Notes: generated from the sequence alone by a model not told the origin. A stretch of 64,000 nucleotides of DNA from Haladaptatus paucihalophilus DX253 (GCF_000376445.1 NZ_AQXI01000001.1:2505734-2569733); one strand, 5' to 3'; numbered from the stretch's first letter, positions 34,954 through 44,371 are shown. Numbers and translations are program-made.

Positions 34954-36870
34954 ATGAGTAAAGTAGAGCAACAACTCGAAGACCTCAAAGCAACGATTAC
35001 GAGCGAACTCCCGAGCGACATTTCGGTATCCGACGTCAAGTACGAAGGGCCGGAACTCGTCGTCTACACGCGCGACCCGAAGAAGTTCGCGCGCAACGGC
35101 GACCTGATCCGAAAGCTGGCGAGCCAACTGCGAAAGCGCATCACGGTTCGCCCCGACCCCGACGTCCTCTCACGCCCCGACACGGCGCGCGAGGACATCC
35201 TCGACGTCATCCCCGAGGAAGCGGGCGTGACGGACCTCGACTTCCACGCCGATACCGGCGAAGTCGTCATTCAGGCCGAGAAACCCGGCATGGTCATCGG
35301 CAAGCACGGGAGTACGCTCCGAGAGATAACCCAAGAAGTCGGCTGGACGCCCGAAGTCGTCAGGACGCCGCCCATCGAATCCTCGACGGTTTCCAACGTC
35401 CGGAACTTCCTCAAACAGGAACGCGACGACCGTCGCAACATCCTGGAGAAGGTCGGCCGACAGATACACCGCGAGGAGATGAGCGACGAGGAGTGGGTCC
35501 GCGTCACGACGCTCGGCTGTTGCCGCGAAGTCGGTCGGGCGAGCTTCATCCTCTCGACGCCCGAAACCCGCATCCTCATCGACTGTGGCGACAAGCCCGG
35601 TTCCGACGACGTGCCGTACCTCCAAGTCGAGGAGGCGCTCGGCGCGGGGGCTGCCACCATCGACGCCGTGGTGCTCACCCACGCTCACCTCGACCACAGC
35701 GCGCTCATTCCGCTCCTGTTCAAGTACGGCTACGACGGCCCGATTTACACGACCGAACCGACCCGCGACCTGATGGGACTGCTCCAACTCGACTACCTCG
35801 ACGTGGCCGCGAAGGAGGGCCGCGTCCCGCCGTACGAGAGCGAGATGGTTCGGGAAGCGCTCAAACACACCATTCCGCTGGAGTACGGCGACGTCACTGA
35901 CATCGCGCCCGACGTGAAACTCACGTTCCACAACGCCGGCCACATCCTCGGCTCCGCGGTGACGCACTTCCACATCGGCGATGGCCTGTACAACGTGGCG
36001 TTCTCCGGCGACATCCACTACACCGACACGCGCCTGTTCAACGGCGCGGTGAACGACTTCCCGCGCGTCGAAACGCTCATCCTCGAATCGACCTACGGCG
36101 GTCGGAACGACTACCAGACCGACCAGAAGGATTCGGAGGAGAAACTCAAGAAGGTCATCAACGAGACGTACGAGAAGGGCGGCAAGGTCGTCATTCCCGC
36201 GTTCGCGGTCGGTCGGTCACAGGAGATGATGCTCGTCATCGAGGAGGCGATGCGAAACGGCGACATCCCGGAGATGCCCGTCCACCTCGACGGGATGATA
36301 TGGGAGGCGACGGCCATCCACACGACGTACCCCGAATACCTGCGCGACGACCTCCGAGACCGTATCTTCCACGAGGACGAGAACCCGTTCCTCGCGCCGC
36401 AGTTCAACCACATCGACGGCGGCGAGGAGGAACGACAGGACGTCGCGGACGGCGACCAGTGTATCATCCTCTCGACGTCCGGGATGGTCACCGGCGGCCC
36501 CATCATGTCGTGGCTCGAACACGTCGGCCCGGACCCGGACAGCACGATGGTGTTCGTCGGTTACCAGGCACAGGGAACCCTCGGTCGCCGCATCCAGAGC
36601 GGGTGGGACGAAATCCCGATCAACGGACGCGGCGGTCGGAACAAGACGCTCAACCTCGAACTCGACGTGGAAACCGTGGACGGCTTCTCCGGCCACGCCG
36701 ACCGCGCCGGGTTGATGAACTTCGTCAAGACGATGAACCCGCGCCCCGAGAAGGTGCTCTGTGTCCACGGCGACGAGAGTTCCACCCAAGACCTCTCCTC
36801 GTCGCTCTACCACGACTTCAACATCCGCACGTTCGCGCCGAAGAATCTGGAGACGTTCCGGTTCAAGTGA
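34954..36870 (+). CDS. fttA: transcription termination factor FttA (aCPSF1, beta-CASP ribonuclease)
   Basis: 638 residues, the normal length. Two N-terminal KH domains (to about 145, including VIGKHGSTLREIT) bind RNA. The metallo-beta-lactamase core has the metal motif LTHAHLDHSALIP (about 241) with AFSGDIHYTD and LILESTYGGRND. The beta-CASP segment includes VVIPAFAVGRSQEMML and the end motif DGFSGHADRAGLMNF. In archaea this endonuclease cuts nascent RNA and releases RNA polymerase. It is a single gene with an unusually long upstream gap. Confidence 0.95.
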   Translation: MSKVEQQLEDLKATITSELPSDISVSDVKYEGPELVVYTRDPKKFARNGDLIRKLASQLRKRITVRPDPDVLSRPDTAREDILDVIPEEAGVTDLDFHADTGEVVIQAEKPGMVIGKHGSTLREITQEVGWTPEVVRTPPIESSTVSNVRNFLKQERDDRRNILEKVGRQIHREEMSDEEWVRVTTLGCCREVGRASFILSTPETRILIDCGDKPGSDDVPYLQVEEALGAGAATIDAVVLTHAHLDHSALIPLLFKYGYDGPIYTTEPTRDLMGLLQLDYLDVAAKEGRVPPYESEMVREALKHTIPLEYGDVTDIAPDVKLTFHNAGHILGSAVTHFHIGDGLYNVAFSGDIHYTDTRLFNGAVNDFPRVETLILESTYGGRNDYQTDQKDSEEKLKKVINETYEKGGKVVIPAFAVGRSQEMMLVIEEAMRNGDIPEMPVHLDGMIWEATAIHTTYPEYLRDDLRDRIFHEDENPFLAPQFNHIDGGEEERQDVADGDQCIILSTSGMVTGGPIMSWLEHVGPDPDSTMVFVGYQAQGTLGRRIQSGWDEIPINGRGGRNKTLNLELDVETVDGFSGHADRAGLMNFVKTMNPRPEKVLCVHGDESSTQDLSSSLYHDFNIRTFAPKNLETFRFK

Positions 36871-36987
36871 ACGCCGGAACTCGGTTCTGAGACGCCCCGT
36901 TCGTCCGTTTTACGGCTCTACGTGGAACCGTTCGGACGCCGAACGCCGAACGAACTGCGAGCGGACGACTGGTTTTGAGGATTCGTT

Positions 36988-37371
36988 TCAGTGTTCGACG
37001 TACTCCACCAGCACGCCGCCCGTCGATTTCGGGTGGAGGAACGCCACGTCGTGACCCCACGCGCCGGGTCGCGGTTCCTCGTCGATGCATTCGACGCCGT
37101 GCTCGCGCGCCGTTTCGAGCGCGCCCTCGATGTCGTCGGTTTCGAGCGCGACGTGGTGGATGCCCGCTCCGTTCTTGTCGAGATACCGAGAAATCGTTCC
37201 GTCTTCGAGCGGTTCGAGCAGTTCGAAGTAGCTGCCACCGAAATCGAGGAAGACGACGCGGAGTCCGTCGAACTCCTCCTCGTGGGCGACGGGGGCGTCG
37301 AACAGCGCTTCGTACGTCTCCGCGAGTCCGGCCGCATCGTCGGTTGCGATGCCGATGTGGTCTATCTGCAT
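36988..37371 (-). CDS. mce: methylmalonyl-CoA epimerase
   Basis: 127 residues from MQIDHIGIATDDAAGLAETY. This VOC-fold protein has the metal and catalytic residues in QIDHIGIA (His), FELLEPLEDGTISRYL (Glu) and GAGIHHVALETDDI (His), ending GGVLVEYVEH (Glu). It interconverts (R)- and (S)-methylmalonyl-CoA. The large subunit of methylmalonyl-CoA mutase lies 1.7 kb away on the same strand, separated by two plus-strand genes, so the pair is in neighbourhood rather than operon. Confidence 0.92.
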   Translation of the reverse strand: MQIDHIGIATDDAAGLAETYEALFDAPVAHEEEFDGLRVVFLDFGGSYFELLEPLEDGTISRYLDKNGAGIHHVALETDDIEGALETAREHGVECIDEEPRPGAWGHDVAFLHPKSTGGVLVEYVEH

Positions 37372-37471
37372 GCGGAAACGATGGCCGTATCGCGGCATAA
37401 CGGTGGTGATTCGGCCGACCGGATTGCCGCGAGGTGGGAATTATTAGGCGTACCGTGCATGATAGTATCCG

Positions 37472-38587
37472 ATGGAACCCACTGCCTTGCGAGCCGACAT
37501 CCCCGCGCTCGAACGGACGACGTACATGAACACGGGCGCGAGCGGCCCCAGCCCGACCCGCGTCGTCGAGGCCAACGAATCCTGTCTCGAACGCCACGAG
37601 TACGAGACACCGGCCGACGAGGGGATGTATCCGTTCACGTTCGACGTGCTGGATCGGACCCGGAAGACGGTCGCCGACCACCTCGGCGCGACCGCCGAGG
37701 AAATCGCGCTGACCCAGAGCACGACGGACGGCATCAACCGAATCGCCGCCGCGCTCGATTGGGAGTCCGGCGACCGCGTCGTTCGAACCGACCTCGAACA
37801 CTCCTCGGGCATCCTCCCGTGGAAGCGGTTGGAGCGACAGGGCGTGGAGACGGACGTTCTTTCGAGCGAGGACGGACGACTCGACCTCGATGCGGTGAAA
37901 GACGCCGTAACCGACGCGAAACTCGTCTGTTTCAGCGCGCTGACGTGGACGCACGGGACGATGCTTCCGGTGCGGGAACTCACCGACATCGCCCGCGATG
38001 CGGGTGCGCTCGTTCTCGTGGATGCCGTGCAGTGTCCCGGCCAGATGGCGCTCGACGTGACCGAATGGGACGCCGATTTCGTCGCCGGTGCCGGTCACAA
38101 GTGGTTGTTGGGGCCGTTCGGTGCCGGATTCGTCTCCGTCCGTTCGGGGGCCGAACGTCACCTGAACCCGGCCCACATCGGCTATCGGAGCGTCGAGGAC
38201 GCGAACGCCGAGGCGTACACCTACGAACCCGGCGCGCACCGACTCGAAGTGGGGACCGTTTCGCCCGCACCGTACGCCGGACTCGGGGAGGCAATCGACG
38301 TCATCGAGGAAGTCGGGTACGATACCATCGAGAGCCGAATCCGGGAACTAACCGACCGACTGAAAGAGGGCCTCGTCGCGTCCGACGACGCGCGATTGCT
38401 GAGTCCCCGCGAGTACGAGTCCGGCCTCGTGACCTTCGAAGTGGACGACCCGGACGCGTTCGTCGAACGACTCGCTGGCGAGGGGATTCGCATCCGCTCG
38501 CTGCCGTATCCGAACAACTCCGTCCGCGCCTCCGTCCACGTGTTCAACACGGCGGACGACATCGACGCGCTGTTGGAGCACGTCTGA
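37472..38587 (+). CDS. aminotransferase class V (cysteine desulfurase-like fold)
   Basis: 371 residues, PLP-dependent. It begins MEPTALRADIPALERTTYMN. Substrate-side TGASGPSP, then ALTQSTTDGINRIAAAL, the PLP-Asp region LVLVDAVQCPGQM and the Schiff-base Lys in VAGAGHKWLLGPFGAGF follow. The C-terminus has RIRSLPYPNNSVRASVHVFN, which lines the PLP phosphate. No cysteine loop of a true cysteine desulfurase is evident, so a selenocysteine-lyase or isopenicillin-epimerase-like aminotransferase is as likely. It is divergent from mce. Confidence 0.88.
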   Translation: MEPTALRADIPALERTTYMNTGASGPSPTRVVEANESCLERHEYETPADEGMYPFTFDVLDRTRKTVADHLGATAEEIALTQSTTDGINRIAAALDWESGDRVVRTDLEHSSGILPWKRLERQGVETDVLSSEDGRLDLDAVKDAVTDAKLVCFSALTWTHGTMLPVRELTDIARDAGALVLVDAVQCPGQMALDVTEWDADFVAGAGHKWLLGPFGAGFVSVRSGAERHLNPAHIGYRSVEDANAEAYTYEPGAHRLEVGTVSPAPYAGLGEAIDVIEEVGYDTIESRIRELTDRLKEGLVASDDARLLSPREYESGLVTFEVDDPDAFVERLAGEGIRIRSLPYPNNSVRASVHVFNTADDIDALLEHV

Positions 38588-38720
38588 GCGCCGAGCTACG
38601 GTCCCTCCTCTCCTCGAATCGGGCCGACCGTACCCCATACGTTCATTGTGTCAGAGGTTGTCATGGAATGCGTCCGTCGGACCGAGGAGTTCGGTGTCAG
38701 CCGACGGTGGGGGAAGAAGG

Positions 38721-39050
38721 ATGTCTCACGACACGCAACGAAAGGGATACGTTATCGCCGTCGACGGGATAACCGACGTGGACCGATTCATGGACGAGTA
38801 CCTCCCCGCTACCGGGGAGACGATTGCGGACCACGATGGCGAGGTACTCGTCGGCTCGACTGATATCGACGTGATAGAAGGCGACTGGGACCACTCTTTG
38901 ACCGTCGTCCTCGAATTCCCGTCCGTCGAAGCCGCCGAGGAGTGGTACAACGACGATTCCTATCAGGAACTCAGGCAGGTTCGCCACGAGACCTGCGAGT
39001 ACACCGATTTGATAATCACCGCCTCGTTCTCGCCCGACGACTTCGACTGA
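38721..39050 (+). CDS. DUF1330 family protein
   Basis: 109 residues from MSHDTQRKGYVIAVDGITDV. The dimeric alpha-beta-barrel (ferredoxin-like) pattern is clear: YVIAV-x-ITDVDRFMDEYL, LVGSTDIDVIEGDWDHSLTV and EFPSVEAAEEWYNDDSYQEL, as in DUF1330. The biochemical role is unknown. The upstream frame to 38646 is not family-like. It is convergent with the mutase gene. Confidence 0.85.
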   Translation: MSHDTQRKGYVIAVDGITDVDRFMDEYLPATGETIADHDGEVLVGSTDIDVIEGDWDHSLTVVLEFPSVEAAEEWYNDDSYQELRQVRHETCEYTDLIITASFSPDDFD

Positions 39051-39104
39051 GGAGGTACGCAGCAAGCACTTTTCGAGACGGACCGAGGAGTTCGACTCGC
39101 CCGA

Positions 39105-40787
39105 TCAAATCGCCGTGCCCGGCCGATACTCGCCGAACACGTCCCGGAGCACGTTACAGATTTCACCCACCGTCGCGTAGGCCTTCACCGCGTCCACGAT
39201 GTACGGCATGAGGTTGTCGTTCCCCTCCGCGGCCTCGCGGAGCGCGGTCAGCGTCTCCTCGACTTCCCCGTCGTCCCGTTCCTCACGGACCTCGTTCAGG
39301 CGGTCTATCTGTCGGCGTTCGTCCTCCTCCGTGACCTCCTGGATGTCCATCTCGGGTTCCTCGTCCACCTCGAACTCGTTGACGCCGACGATGGTCCGCT
39401 CGCCGGACTCTATCTCCTGTTGGCGGTCGTAGGCCACGTCCTGAATCTGGCGCTGGACCCACTGGCTCTCGATGGCCGAGCGCATCCCGCCCTTCTCGTC
39501 GATGGTGTCGAGCAGGTCGAACGCCTCTTCTTCCAAGTCGTCCGTGAGCGCCTCGACGTAGTAACTCCCGGCCAGCGGGTCGATGGTGTCCGCCACGCCG
39601 CTCTCGTGGGCCAGAATCTGCTGGGTGCGGAGCGCGGTCCGTACGCTCTCTTCCGTCGGCAGCGCCAGCGCCTCGTCCTTGCCGTTCGTGTGCAGGCTCT
39701 GGGTCCCGCCGAGAACCGCCGCCAGCGCTTGGTACGCCACGCGGACGACGTTGTTCTCTATCTGTTGGGCGGCGAGCGTCGACCCCGCCGTCTGGGTGTG
39801 GAACTTGAGCTGTTTCGATTTGGGGTTCTCCGCGCCGAAGCGTTCCTCCATGATGGTCGACCACATCCGCCGCGCGGCGCGGAACTTCGACACCTCCTCC
39901 AGAATGTCGTTGTGCGCGTTGAAGAAGAACGAGAGTTGCGGCGCGAACTCGTCCACGTCCAATCCCGCGTCGAGCGCGGCCTCGACGTACTCGATACCGT
40001 TGCCGAGCGTGAACGCGAGTTCCTGTGCCGCCGTCGCGCCCGCCTCGCGGACGTGATAGCCGGAAATCGAGATGGTGTTGAACTTCGGCACCTCCTCGGC
40101 GCAGAACTCGAAGATGTCCGTGATGATGCGCATCGACGGTTCGGGCGGGAAGATGTACGTGTTCCGCGCGATGTACTCCTTGAGCAGGTCGTTCTGAATC
40201 GTTCCGCGGAGCTGTTCGCGGGAGACGCCCTGCCGGTCGCCCACCGCGATGTACATCGCCAACAGCACCGACGCGGGCGCGTTGATGGTCATCGACGTGC
40301 TCACCTCGTCCAGCGGAATCCCGTCGAACAGCGTCTCCATGTCCGCGAGCGAGTCGATTGCGACGCCCGACTTCCCGACTTCCCCCGCCGACATCGCGGC
40401 GTCGGAGGTGTAGCCCATCTGCGTCGGCAGGTCGAACGCCACCGACAGCCCCGTCTGGCCGTTGTCGATGAGGTAGTGATACCGCTCGTTGGTCTCCTCG
40501 GCCGTCCCGAACCCGGCGTACTGGCGCATCGTCCACAGTCGCCCGCGGTACATCGTCGGGTAGACGCCGCGGGTGTAGGGGTCCTCGCCCGGATAGCCGA
40601 GGTCCTCCTCGTAGTCCGTGTCGGCGACGTCGTTCGGCGTGTAGAGGCGCTCTACCGTCTGTCCGTCCGTGTCGGTCGTGAACTCCTCCTTTCGCTCGCC
40701 GAACCGCTCCAGCGTCGGGTCGAGCGTCTCCGCTTCCCACTCGTCTTTCCCCCGGCGGATTTCGTCGAGGTCGTCCGCGTCAAACAT
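39105..40787 (-). CDS. mcmA1: methylmalonyl-CoA mutase large subunit (substrate-binding domain)
   Basis: 560 residues from [20 protein letters not shown]. It contains only the substrate-binding TIM barrel ([14 protein letters not shown]-type motif here [59 protein letters not shown]), not the B12-binding domain. The small subunit must be encoded elsewhere, as in other haloarchaea. With B12 it turns (R)-methylmalonyl-CoA into succinyl-CoA for propionate or odd-chain use. mce is nearby. Confidence 0.93.
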   Translation of the reverse strand: MFDADDLDEIRRGKDEWEAETLDPTLERFGERKEEFTTDTDGQTVERLYTPNDVADTDYEEDLGYPGEDPYTRGVYPTMYRGRLWTMRQYAGFGTAEETNERYHYLIDNGQTGLSVAFDLPTQMGYTSDAAMSAGEVGKSGVAIDSLADMETLFDGIPLDEVSTSMTINAPASVLLAMYIAVGDRQGVSREQLRGTIQNDLLKEYIARNTYIFPPEPSMRIITDIFEFCAEEVPKFNTISISGYHVREAGATAAQELAFTLGNGIEYVEAALDAGLDVDEFAPQLSFFFNAHNDILEEVSKFRAARRMWSTIMEERFGAENPKSKQLKFHTQTAGSTLAAQQIENNVVRVAYQALAAVLGGTQSLHTNGKDEALALPTEESVRTALRTQQILAHESGVADTIDPLAGSYYVEALTDDLEEEAFDLLDTIDEKGGMRSAIESQWVQRQIQDVAYDRQQEIESGERTIVGVNEFEVDEEPEMDIQEVTEEDERRQIDRLNEVREERDDGEVEETLTALREAAEGNDNLMPYIVDAVKAYATVGEICNVLRDVFGEYRPGTAI

Positions 40788-40930
40788 TGCCTGAACTGTT
40801 GTCGGCGATTCGTCTTAAGGATTGACGGACGACTTCGAGGGCGACAGAAGAATGTAGTCGTTCGATACGTGTAGACGTCCGTTTCGATGGCGACGAGAAG
40901 ACGGTAAGACAAGTAAAGTCCTGAAAGCCC

Positions 40931-40976
40931 TTGTCAGTGTACGGCACGACAGATTGTCAGTGTACGGCACGACAGA
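40931..40976. repeat. 23-bp perfect tandem direct repeat
   Basis: Two identical back-to-back copies (40931-40953 and 40954-40976) containing TGTCAGTGTACGGCACGACA, which is itself an imperfect palindrome (TGTC...GACA). They lie about 145 bases upstream of the mutase gene and about 35 bases outside the end of repeat D. This could be a two-site operator or a duplication made when D inserted. Confidence 0.7.
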
Positions 40977-41010
40977 GAATCAGAGGCACGCGAATCTGGA
41001 CAAACTACGT

Positions 41011-41285
41011 CGGCGCGTGCGTCAACGGGCCTGAGGCCATTGCGGCCGAAGGTCCGTTGAGTACCATGCGAGGGATGACTGAGCGGATGCGAAGGAATCG
41101 GCTGGGGAGGATGTGGCCGTCGCGGTGCCGTGCTGGGTGGGATTGAAAGGGGCCGTCCGGTCGCGTTTGCTGTGGTCGTCTCGGTGACCCCTATCGCGGA
41201 CCGAGCGGTGCGGAGAGGTCCGCGATATGTCGGCGAGCGACCGCGACCGGACGGGGGCTTTCGAAAACTGCTTCTCACGGACGTC
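41011..41285 (-). repeat. dispersed intergenic repeat, copy D
   Basis: Reverse orientation. Minus-strand order: GAAAGCCCCC (41258-41267), a perfect 11-bp stem (TATCGCGGACC 41192-41202 with GGTCCGCGATA 41217-41227), GGGGTCACCGAGACGACCAC, GACCGGACGGCCCCTTTCAA, CATCCTCCCCAGCCGATTC, TCATCCCTCGC, a large interrupted hairpin (TCAACGG...CCGTTGA, 41022-41060), then TGACGCACGCGCC. It shares its long central block with copy B and its end with copy C. Confidence 0.75.
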
Positions 41286-41425
41286 AATCACCGTTCCATC
41301 AAAAACGACACGCGACGACCGGGCGGGGGCTTTCGGAGTTTACTCTACGCCGTCATTTTTGAAATCCGACGGAAAAATCCCTGTTTGTAGACGTGGGAGA
41401 GAACCTGATGGTGAAAAATCTACGT

Positions 41426-41737
41426 TTAGTGGTCGTCTTCGCGCCACTTGTGTTCGCACTCGGTACAGACGAAAAAGCGGGTCTCGCTCTCGTCGGCCGA
41501 GCGAATCTGCTGGAGGTACCAGTAGGCCTGGTCGTTGTCGCAGTTGGGACACTGCACCTCGGTCGTCGGGAGGCCGTTGCTGCCGCCGCCGCTCTCGATG
41601 ATTTCGCTCGCCTCTTGGTCCTCGGTGATGACGTACTCCGAGGCGTCGCCCCGCGGAGTCTCGTGGCCGCAGCTACCACAGACCCAGAACCCGTCGTTTG
41701 CTTTCATCATGGAACCGCACTCGTCACAGAACTCCAT
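41426..41737 (-). CDS. tfs: transcription factor S (TFIIS/RPB9-like)
   Basis: 103 residues. The N-terminal zinc ribbon has Cys4, Cys7, Cys20 and Cys23 (MEFCDECGSMMKANDGF). The C-terminal TFIIS ribbon has VQCPNCDNDQAYWYLQQIRS and FFVCTECEHKW. The acidic pair in RSADESET is the catalytic DE that triggers RNA cleavage by backtracked polymerase. This is the full archaeal cleavage factor, not the cleavage-dead paralogue. Confidence 0.93.
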   Translation of the reverse strand: MEFCDECGSMMKANDGFWVCGSCGHETPRGDASEYVITEDQEASEIIESGGGSNGLPTTEVQCPNCDNDQAYWYLQQIRSADESETRFFVCTECEHKWREDDH

Positions 41738-41797
41738 TGTTGTCCCGGACTAACAAACGCGGCCATTTAAGTAGCGTGCTTTCCGCGCTTTTTTCGC

Positions 41798-42055
41798 TTA
41801 TCCCTCCCCCTCCGACTGGTACGGTTCGCCGACCGCTTCGCGCGGGAGAACGTTGTTGACCTCCGTTTCGAGGTCGCGCGCGGACTCGTACTCCTCTTGG
41901 TCGGTCTGGGCGATGAGGCCGCCGAGGTTCTCCTCGCCCTCGGCGAGGACGAGCGTCGTCTCGTCCAACTCGATGGCCGCGTCCTCCCGCAGAATGGGAT
42001 AGGAGAGTTCTCGAAGCACCGACTCGACCCGATTGTATTTGACTCTTTGTGCCAT
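41798..42055 (-). CDS. DUF5789 family small protein
   Basis: 85 residues (MAQRVKYNRVESVLRELSYP). The haloarchaeal DUF5789 pattern is seen in ILREDAAIELDETTLVLAEG, then GGLIAQTDQEEYESARDLE and NNVLPREAVGEPYQSEG. It is acidic, probably helical at the N-terminus, with unknown role. It lies 60 bases upstream of tfs on the same strand and may be cotranscribed. Confidence 0.8.
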   Translation of the reverse strand: MAQRVKYNRVESVLRELSYPILREDAAIELDETTLVLAEGEENLGGLIAQTDQEEYESARDLETEVNNVLPREAVGEPYQSEGEG

Positions 42056-42198
42056 GGTAGCACAGACGCCGCGGTCGTGCTTAGGTGTTATCGCGTTCCT
42101 TCTCGAACCGCCGGTACCGCTCCCCTCGCCCCCGCGATTGCTGCCACGACGACCGCCATCACAACTGTCTTCACCGTGCAGTCGGTATTTCGACTCGA

Positions 42199-43449
42199 AT
42201 GTTCAGTGTGGACAGGCGAGTGCTAGCTTTGGCGATTGCACGGATGGCCGACTCGGCTGGCAATTCGTTTCTCATCATCGTTCTCCCGCTCTACATTACC
42301 AGCGGCGTGATAACCGGGAATTCTTTCGGACTCACCGCGACGGCCATCACCGGCATCGTCCTCTCCCTGTTCGGTTTCTTGAACAGCTTCACGCAACCGT
42401 TCGCGGGATACCTCTCGGACAAATCCGAGCGGCGGAAAGTGTTCATCCTGCTCGGACTGGGAATTCTGGCGGTGACGAACTTCTCCTTCTCCTTGGCCAG
42501 TAGCTACCCCGCGCTCGTCGCCATTCGCGCCGTTCAGGGTATCGGCGTGGCCTTCACCATCCCGTGCACCATCGCGCTCGTCAACGACCTCGCGTCGGAC
42601 GAGAACCGCGGCGGAAACATGGGCGTGTTCAACACGTTCCGACTGCTCGGATTCGGTGCCGGGCCGATAGCGGCCGGTGCGCTGGTTCACAACGGTCCCT
42701 ACACCGTGGCTGGCATCCACATGACCGGCTTCGAATCCGCCTTCTACATCGCCTCCTTGGGGGCGCTCATCAGCTTCGCGCTCGTCACGCTGCTCGTGAG
42801 CGACCCCGAACAGGCCGATGCCGAGGCGGCCGACGACTTCTCCATCACGATTCTCGGCTCGCGCGGCGGTCTCGACCCAATCTTCACGCTGGCGCTCGCC
42901 TCGCTGTTCATGGCCATCAGCATCGCGTTGATTTCGACGCTGGAGACGACCATCAACCGGCGACTCGGACAGAACGAACTGTGGTTCGGCATCGAGTTCG
43001 CGGCGTTCGTCCTCGCACAGGTCGCCCTCCAGACGCCCATCGGCCGTGCGACGGACCGCTACGGCCGAAAACAGTTCATCGTCGCCGGACTCGTCCTGCT
43101 CATCCCCGCCACGGTGGTCCAGGGCTTCGTCGGAACGCCGGTGGAGATGCTGATCGCTCGACTCGTCCAGGGCGTCGCCGGTGCGCTCGTGTTCGCCCCC
43201 GCGCTGGCGCTCGCGGGCGACATCGCACGAAAGGGTCAGTCAGGGACGCAACTCTCCCTGCTCACCATGGCGTTCGGTCTCGGCACCGCCATCGGGCCGC
43301 TCTCCTCGGGATTCCTCGTCAAGTTCGGCTTCCAAGTGCCGTTCGAAGTCGGCGGCGTCCTCGCGGCGCTCGGGGCCGCCCTCGTCTACACGCAGGTCGA
43401 AGAGACGGTTACGAAACCCCCGGACGCCCGTCCGACGCCACAGGATTGA
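42199..43449 (+). CDS. MFS transporter
   Basis: 416 residues from MFSVDRRVLALAIARMADSA, with twelve hydrophobic helices. The MFS signature loop between helices 2 and 3 reads FAGYLSDKSERRKVFIL, with the half-two counterpart GRATDRYGRKQFIVAG. The cytoplasmic central loop is short and acidic (EQADAEAADDFS). It is proton-driven drug/metabolite-exporter-like; the substrate is unknown. The frame upstream to 42085 is not part of the protein. Confidence 0.9.
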   Translation: MFSVDRRVLALAIARMADSAGNSFLIIVLPLYITSGVITGNSFGLTATAITGIVLSLFGFLNSFTQPFAGYLSDKSERRKVFILLGLGILAVTNFSFSLASSYPALVAIRAVQGIGVAFTIPCTIALVNDLASDENRGGNMGVFNTFRLLGFGAGPIAAGALVHNGPYTVAGIHMTGFESAFYIASLGALISFALVTLLVSDPEQADAEAADDFSITILGSRGGLDPIFTLALASLFMAISIALISTLETTINRRLGQNELWFGIEFAAFVLAQVALQTPIGRATDRYGRKQFIVAGLVLLIPATVVQGFVGTPVEMLIARLVQGVAGALVFAPALALAGDIARKGQSGTQLSLLTMAFGLGTAIGPLSSGFLVKFGFQVPFEVGGVLAALGAALVYTQVEETVTKPPDARPTPQD

Positions 43450-43462
43450 AAACGCTCTTTCC

Positions 43463-44239
43463 TCAGTCGAAGTTCGGGTCCCTGTCCTCGACGAACGCCG
43501 CCATCCCCTCCCGCTGGTCGTGCGTGCCGAACAGCGAACTCCACAGCCGACGCTCGTAGCGCAGTCCCGCCGACTGGGTTCCTTCCTGTACCTGATTCAG
43601 CGCCTCCTTCGCGGCTTGCAGGGCGAACGCCGGGCGTTCCGCGAGGTCGGTCGCCATCTCCTCTACGTGGTCGTCGAGTTCGTCGGGAGCGACGACTTCG
43701 CCTATCAGTCCCATCTCGTGGGCGTCCTGGGCGTCGATGCGCTCGCCGAAGAAGATGAGCCGACGGGCGAGCTCGTCGCCGACCAACCGCGAGAGGCGCT
43801 GCGTGCCGCCCCATCCGGGGATGATGCCGAGGTCGATTTCGGTCTGACCGATGACGGCGTTCGAACTCGCCACCCGGAGGTCACACGCCAGCGCGAGTTC
43901 ACACCCGCCCCCGAACGTGTAGCCGTTGATGGCGGCGATGACGGGCGCGGGAAACGCTTCGAGCGAGTCGGCGACGTCGTGGCCCAACTCCGCGTACTCC
44001 TGTGCGTCGGTCACGGAGAGGTCCTGCATGTAGCTGATGTCGGCTCCGGCGATGAACGCCTTCTCGCCCGCCCCCGTGAGGACGAGCGCGCGGGCACCGT
44101 CCGCCTCCGCTTCGTCGATGGCCTCGCGGAGCGCGTGGAGCGTTTCGACGTTCAACGCGTTGAGTCGGTCGGGGCGGTCGACCGTGAGCGTCGCAACGTC
44201 GTCCGAAAACTCGTATCGTACCGTGTCCCATTCGGGCAT
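43463..44239 (-). CDS. enoyl-CoA hydratase/isomerase family protein
   Basis: 258 residues from MPEWDTVRYEFSDDVATLTV; the open frame continues upstream to 45064, but that is the complement of the next genes. Crotonase motifs are present: GAGEKAFIAGADISYMQ (oxyanion hole), NGYTFGGGCELALACDLRV and GQTEIDLGIIPGWGGTQRL. It probably hydrates 2-enoyl-CoA in beta-oxidation; 3-hydroxybutyryl-CoA dehydratase is equally possible. Confidence 0.9.
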   Translation of the reverse strand: MPEWDTVRYEFSDDVATLTVDRPDRLNALNVETLHALREAIDEAEADGARALVLTGAGEKAFIAGADISYMQDLSVTDAQEYAELGHDVADSLEAFPAPVIAAINGYTFGGGCELALACDLRVASSNAVIGQTEIDLGIIPGWGGTQRLSRLVGDELARRLIFFGERIDAQDAHEMGLIGEVVAPDELDDHVEEMATDLAERPAFALQAAKEALNQVQEGTQSAGLRYERRLWSSLFGTHDQREGMAAFVEDRDPNFD

Positions 44240-44371
44240 GCGTGGGATGTCTCGGGGTATTCGGTTAATCGTTGCGGACGGGCGGGTGACGGCGACGGGC
44301 CCGCGCTCACCCCGTGATTCCTCGTGTCGCTTCGGAACTGGGAAATAACCCCCCGTCATAATCACGCGACA

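Larger units (their letters stand above)
40788..41425. other. intergenic gap with tandem duplication and repeat copy D
   Basis: 638 bases with no supported protein. From left to right it has a 23-bp perfect tandem duplication, repeat copy D, a second GGGGGCTTTC motif (41330-41339) that suggests a truncated copy, and the 3' side of tfs. Confidence 0.6.
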
